This document shows positions 62,027 to 64,000 of a stretch of 64,000 nucleotides of DNA, one piece after another; position 1 is the stretch's first letter; every line of letters starts with the position of its first letter. This stretch comes from Acanthochlamys bracteata (lineage: Eukaryota; Streptophyta; Magnoliopsida; Pandanales; Velloziaceae), in NCBI GenBank assembly GCA_019914995.1, contig CM034136.1, positions 4,665,270 through 4,729,269 of the forward strand. The letters are read 5' to 3'. Made by a program: the position numbers and the translations under genes. A model generated the notes under the pieces. The model was not told where the DNA came from and ran no database searches. It was given only the letters and a program-made list of their open reading frames with translations.

Positions 62027-63819
62027 ATGGCGCTCTACTTGCTCTTCGAATCAGCTTCCGGCTACGCTCTATTTCAAGCACATGGGATCGATGAGATCGG
62101 TCAATCAATAGAATCCGTTCGTAATTCTGTTCGTGATCTGAATCGGTTCGGGAAAGCTGTTCAGCTCACTGCATTCACTCCGTTCTCGTCCGCCATCGAT
62201 GCGCTCAATCAGTGCAATGCTGTCTCTGAAGGTATCATGACTGACGAACTCAGAGGTTTTCTTGAGTTGAATTTGCCTAAAGTTAAAGATTCGAAGAAGG
62301 CTAAGTATGCCCTTGGTGTTACTGATCATAAAATTGGGTCGCATATTTATGAGTCTACTAAGATTCCTTGCCGTAGTGATGAGTTTGTTCTTGAGTTGCT
62401 CCGTGGTGTTCGTTTTCACTTTGATAGATTCATCGATAACCTAAAGGTATTAACTTTTTCAGTTTAATGTTCTCTGTTGTTTTACTTTTCCTTTGTTGTA
62501 TGAATTGAATTTTGATGTATGGGAATGAATGAATGAGTGTAGCCAACGGATTTGGAGAAGGCGCAGTTGGGATTGGGTCACAGCTACAGTAGGGCGAAGG
62601 TTAAGTTTAATGTCAACAGGGTTGATAACATGGTGATTCAAGCTATATTTCTTCTGGATACACTTGATAAGGATATAAATACTTTCTCTATGAGAGTCAG
62701 GTTAGTAGACAGCTATTTGTTTGAATGTATGTTTGTATTTATGTTTTGCTTTGGGTAATATCCTGAAAAGTACATATCTTTGGTTATGTTTCAGCAAGAT
62801 CTTGTAGTTTTGTGCATGGTTCCGGTGGTCTATGTTTTCATTCTTGAGTGAACGCCATGTTTGCTTTCTTATTGCGTAATTCTCATTACAAAGAAATGTA
62901 GATTCTTATTGCATTTAGTAAAAGAAAAAGAGTTTACATATTATATACATGCATGTGTTGTATTTTGAAAGTTATATCTACTGTAGCTAAAGATAGATTT
63001 TTTTCTCTGATGAACATGAAAATAAAGTGAAGAATTTTCTGCTATTGCTTGAGGTTTCTTCCTGTTTCTTGTGGACTTCCGGTAGCTTAAACTAAAATAG
63101 CTACTTAAATACTTAAGTTTTGAGATCATGGCTAAATAAGATTGGCTTGCTATGCATCCTCCATGCTTTCTGTTGTAGAATAGATGACTGCCAGTGTCAT
63201 TAAATCTTGTAAGGTCTTTTCCATGCATTCCAAATTGCAGCTGAGCCTTCTGGACTTGCATGCTTACTGACATTGGAGATAACTAATGTTGCTTGCCATA
63301 TGCAGGGAGTGGTATTCATGGCATTTCCCAGAGTTGGTTAAGATTGTTAATGACAACTATCTGTATGCCAAACTTGCAAAATATATAGAGAACAAATCAG
63401 AGTTGTCAGCAGAGAATGTCCCAGCGCTAGCTGACATAGTTGGTGATGAGGACAAGGCAAATGAGATTGTTGAAGCTGCTAAAGCATCTATGGGTAGTGC
63501 ATCAATCTCGTGTTCTATCATAAATAACTTATCACATTCTACATTTTCATCATATGCTCTTTGCAGGTCAGGATTTGTCTCCAGTTGATTTGATTAATGT
63601 GCAAAAGTTTGCTCAAAGAGTTATGGACCTATCTGAGTATAGAAAGAAGTTGCATGAATATCTCGTCACAAAAATGAATGATATTGCACCTAATTTGGCA
63701 TCTTTAATTGGTGAGGTTGTTGGGGCACGCCTTATATCACATGCCGGTAGTCTTGGAAATTTGGCGAAGTGCCCTTCTTCTACTTTACAGATACTTGGTG
63801 CTGAGAAGGCACTTTTCAG
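62027..63819 (+). CDS. NOP56: Nucleolar protein NOP56 (box C/D snoRNP core), 5' part
   Basis: Core protein of box C/D snoRNPs, which guide 2'-O-methylation and processing of pre-rRNA in the nucleolus. The start [20 protein letters not shown] is the NOP56 signature (NOP58 starts differently). Exons 62027-62446, 62543-62700, 63306-63493 and 63567-63819 join in phase. Exons 1-2 carry the NOP5 N-terminal domain ([15 protein letters not shown]). Exons 2-3 carry the coiled-coil region and [19 protein letters not shown]. Exon 4 begins the NOP RNA-binding domain ([51 protein letters not shown]). After 63819 a donor leads into an intron; the remaining exons and the Lys/Glu-rich tail are beyond the window. 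The promoter is shared divergently with U6. Confidence 0.96.
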
Positions 63820-64000
63820 GTTCTCCCTCAACGTCCTTGTCGTTTATGTTGCTAGAAATGCACCTTCAAGTTTGTTTGATGAGTCTGGATAAACTTGCAC
63901 TGATTGAGATAAGTGTACTGGATACATACGCTTGAAGCTTCTTTGACTGTTGTTGCATGTGATGTATGAAGTTTATGTTATTAATTTATGAAAACACCCC

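Overview
The window is nuclear DNA of a flowering plant, almost certainly a eudicot. GT-AG introns, long AT-rich spacers, plant-type families (cytokinin dehydrogenase, GH17 glucanase, P-class PPR protein, plant purple acid phosphatase), a plant U6 snRNA promoter and plant transposons all point that way. I cannot name the species. The cytokinin dehydrogenase and the DnaJ-TPR gene are neighbours here, which matches my recollection of the Arabidopsis CKX1-TPR15 order; that recollection was not checked.

Layout. 0-0.34 kb: last exon of a purple acid phosphatase. 3.7-4.6 kb (-): intronless TFIIB with a short internal deletion. 6.8-7.4 kb: dead NBP35 copy. 7.4-18 kb: gene-poor, with two hAT-like elements and one Tourist-like MITE, each with clear target-site duplications, and a GC-richer insert at 17.1-18.0 kb that I cannot identify. 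18.6-20.6 kb: five-exon cytokinin dehydrogenase. 21.2-23.0 kb (-): unresolved small gene. 23-26 kb: AT-rich spacer with a degenerate tandem repeat. 26.1-37.8 kb: eleven-exon TPR + J-domain co-chaperone, two of whose introns carry DNA transposons. 39.1-40.7 kb: GH17 protein that has lost its catalytic nucleophile. 41.4-43.6 kb (-): eRF1 locus with three frame breaks. 44.0-46.2 kb (-): TPL-binding-domain-like gene, also frame-broken. 46.7-48.6 kb (-): PPR protein. 49.9-50.1 kb (-): first exon of a small, probably organelle-targeted protein. 51.8-58.3 kb: a host gene whose exon is split by a 5.5 kb Ty3/gypsy element with LTRs, PBS, PPT and a perfect 5-bp duplication. 59.7-60.3 kb (-): 87-residue PIG-Y-like protein. 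61.66-61.76 kb (-): U6 snRNA with its Pol III promoter, divergent from NOP56 (62.0 kb to beyond the end).

No operon-like cooperation is expected. Several genes serve gene expression (TFIIB, U6, NOP56, eRF1, PPR), but this looks like ordinary mixed gene content. I found no new biological system. The most notable signals are the exon-splitting retrotransposon, the GH17 protein without its nucleophile, the clustered frame breaks at 41-46 kb, and the unexplained 17.1-18.0 kb insert.
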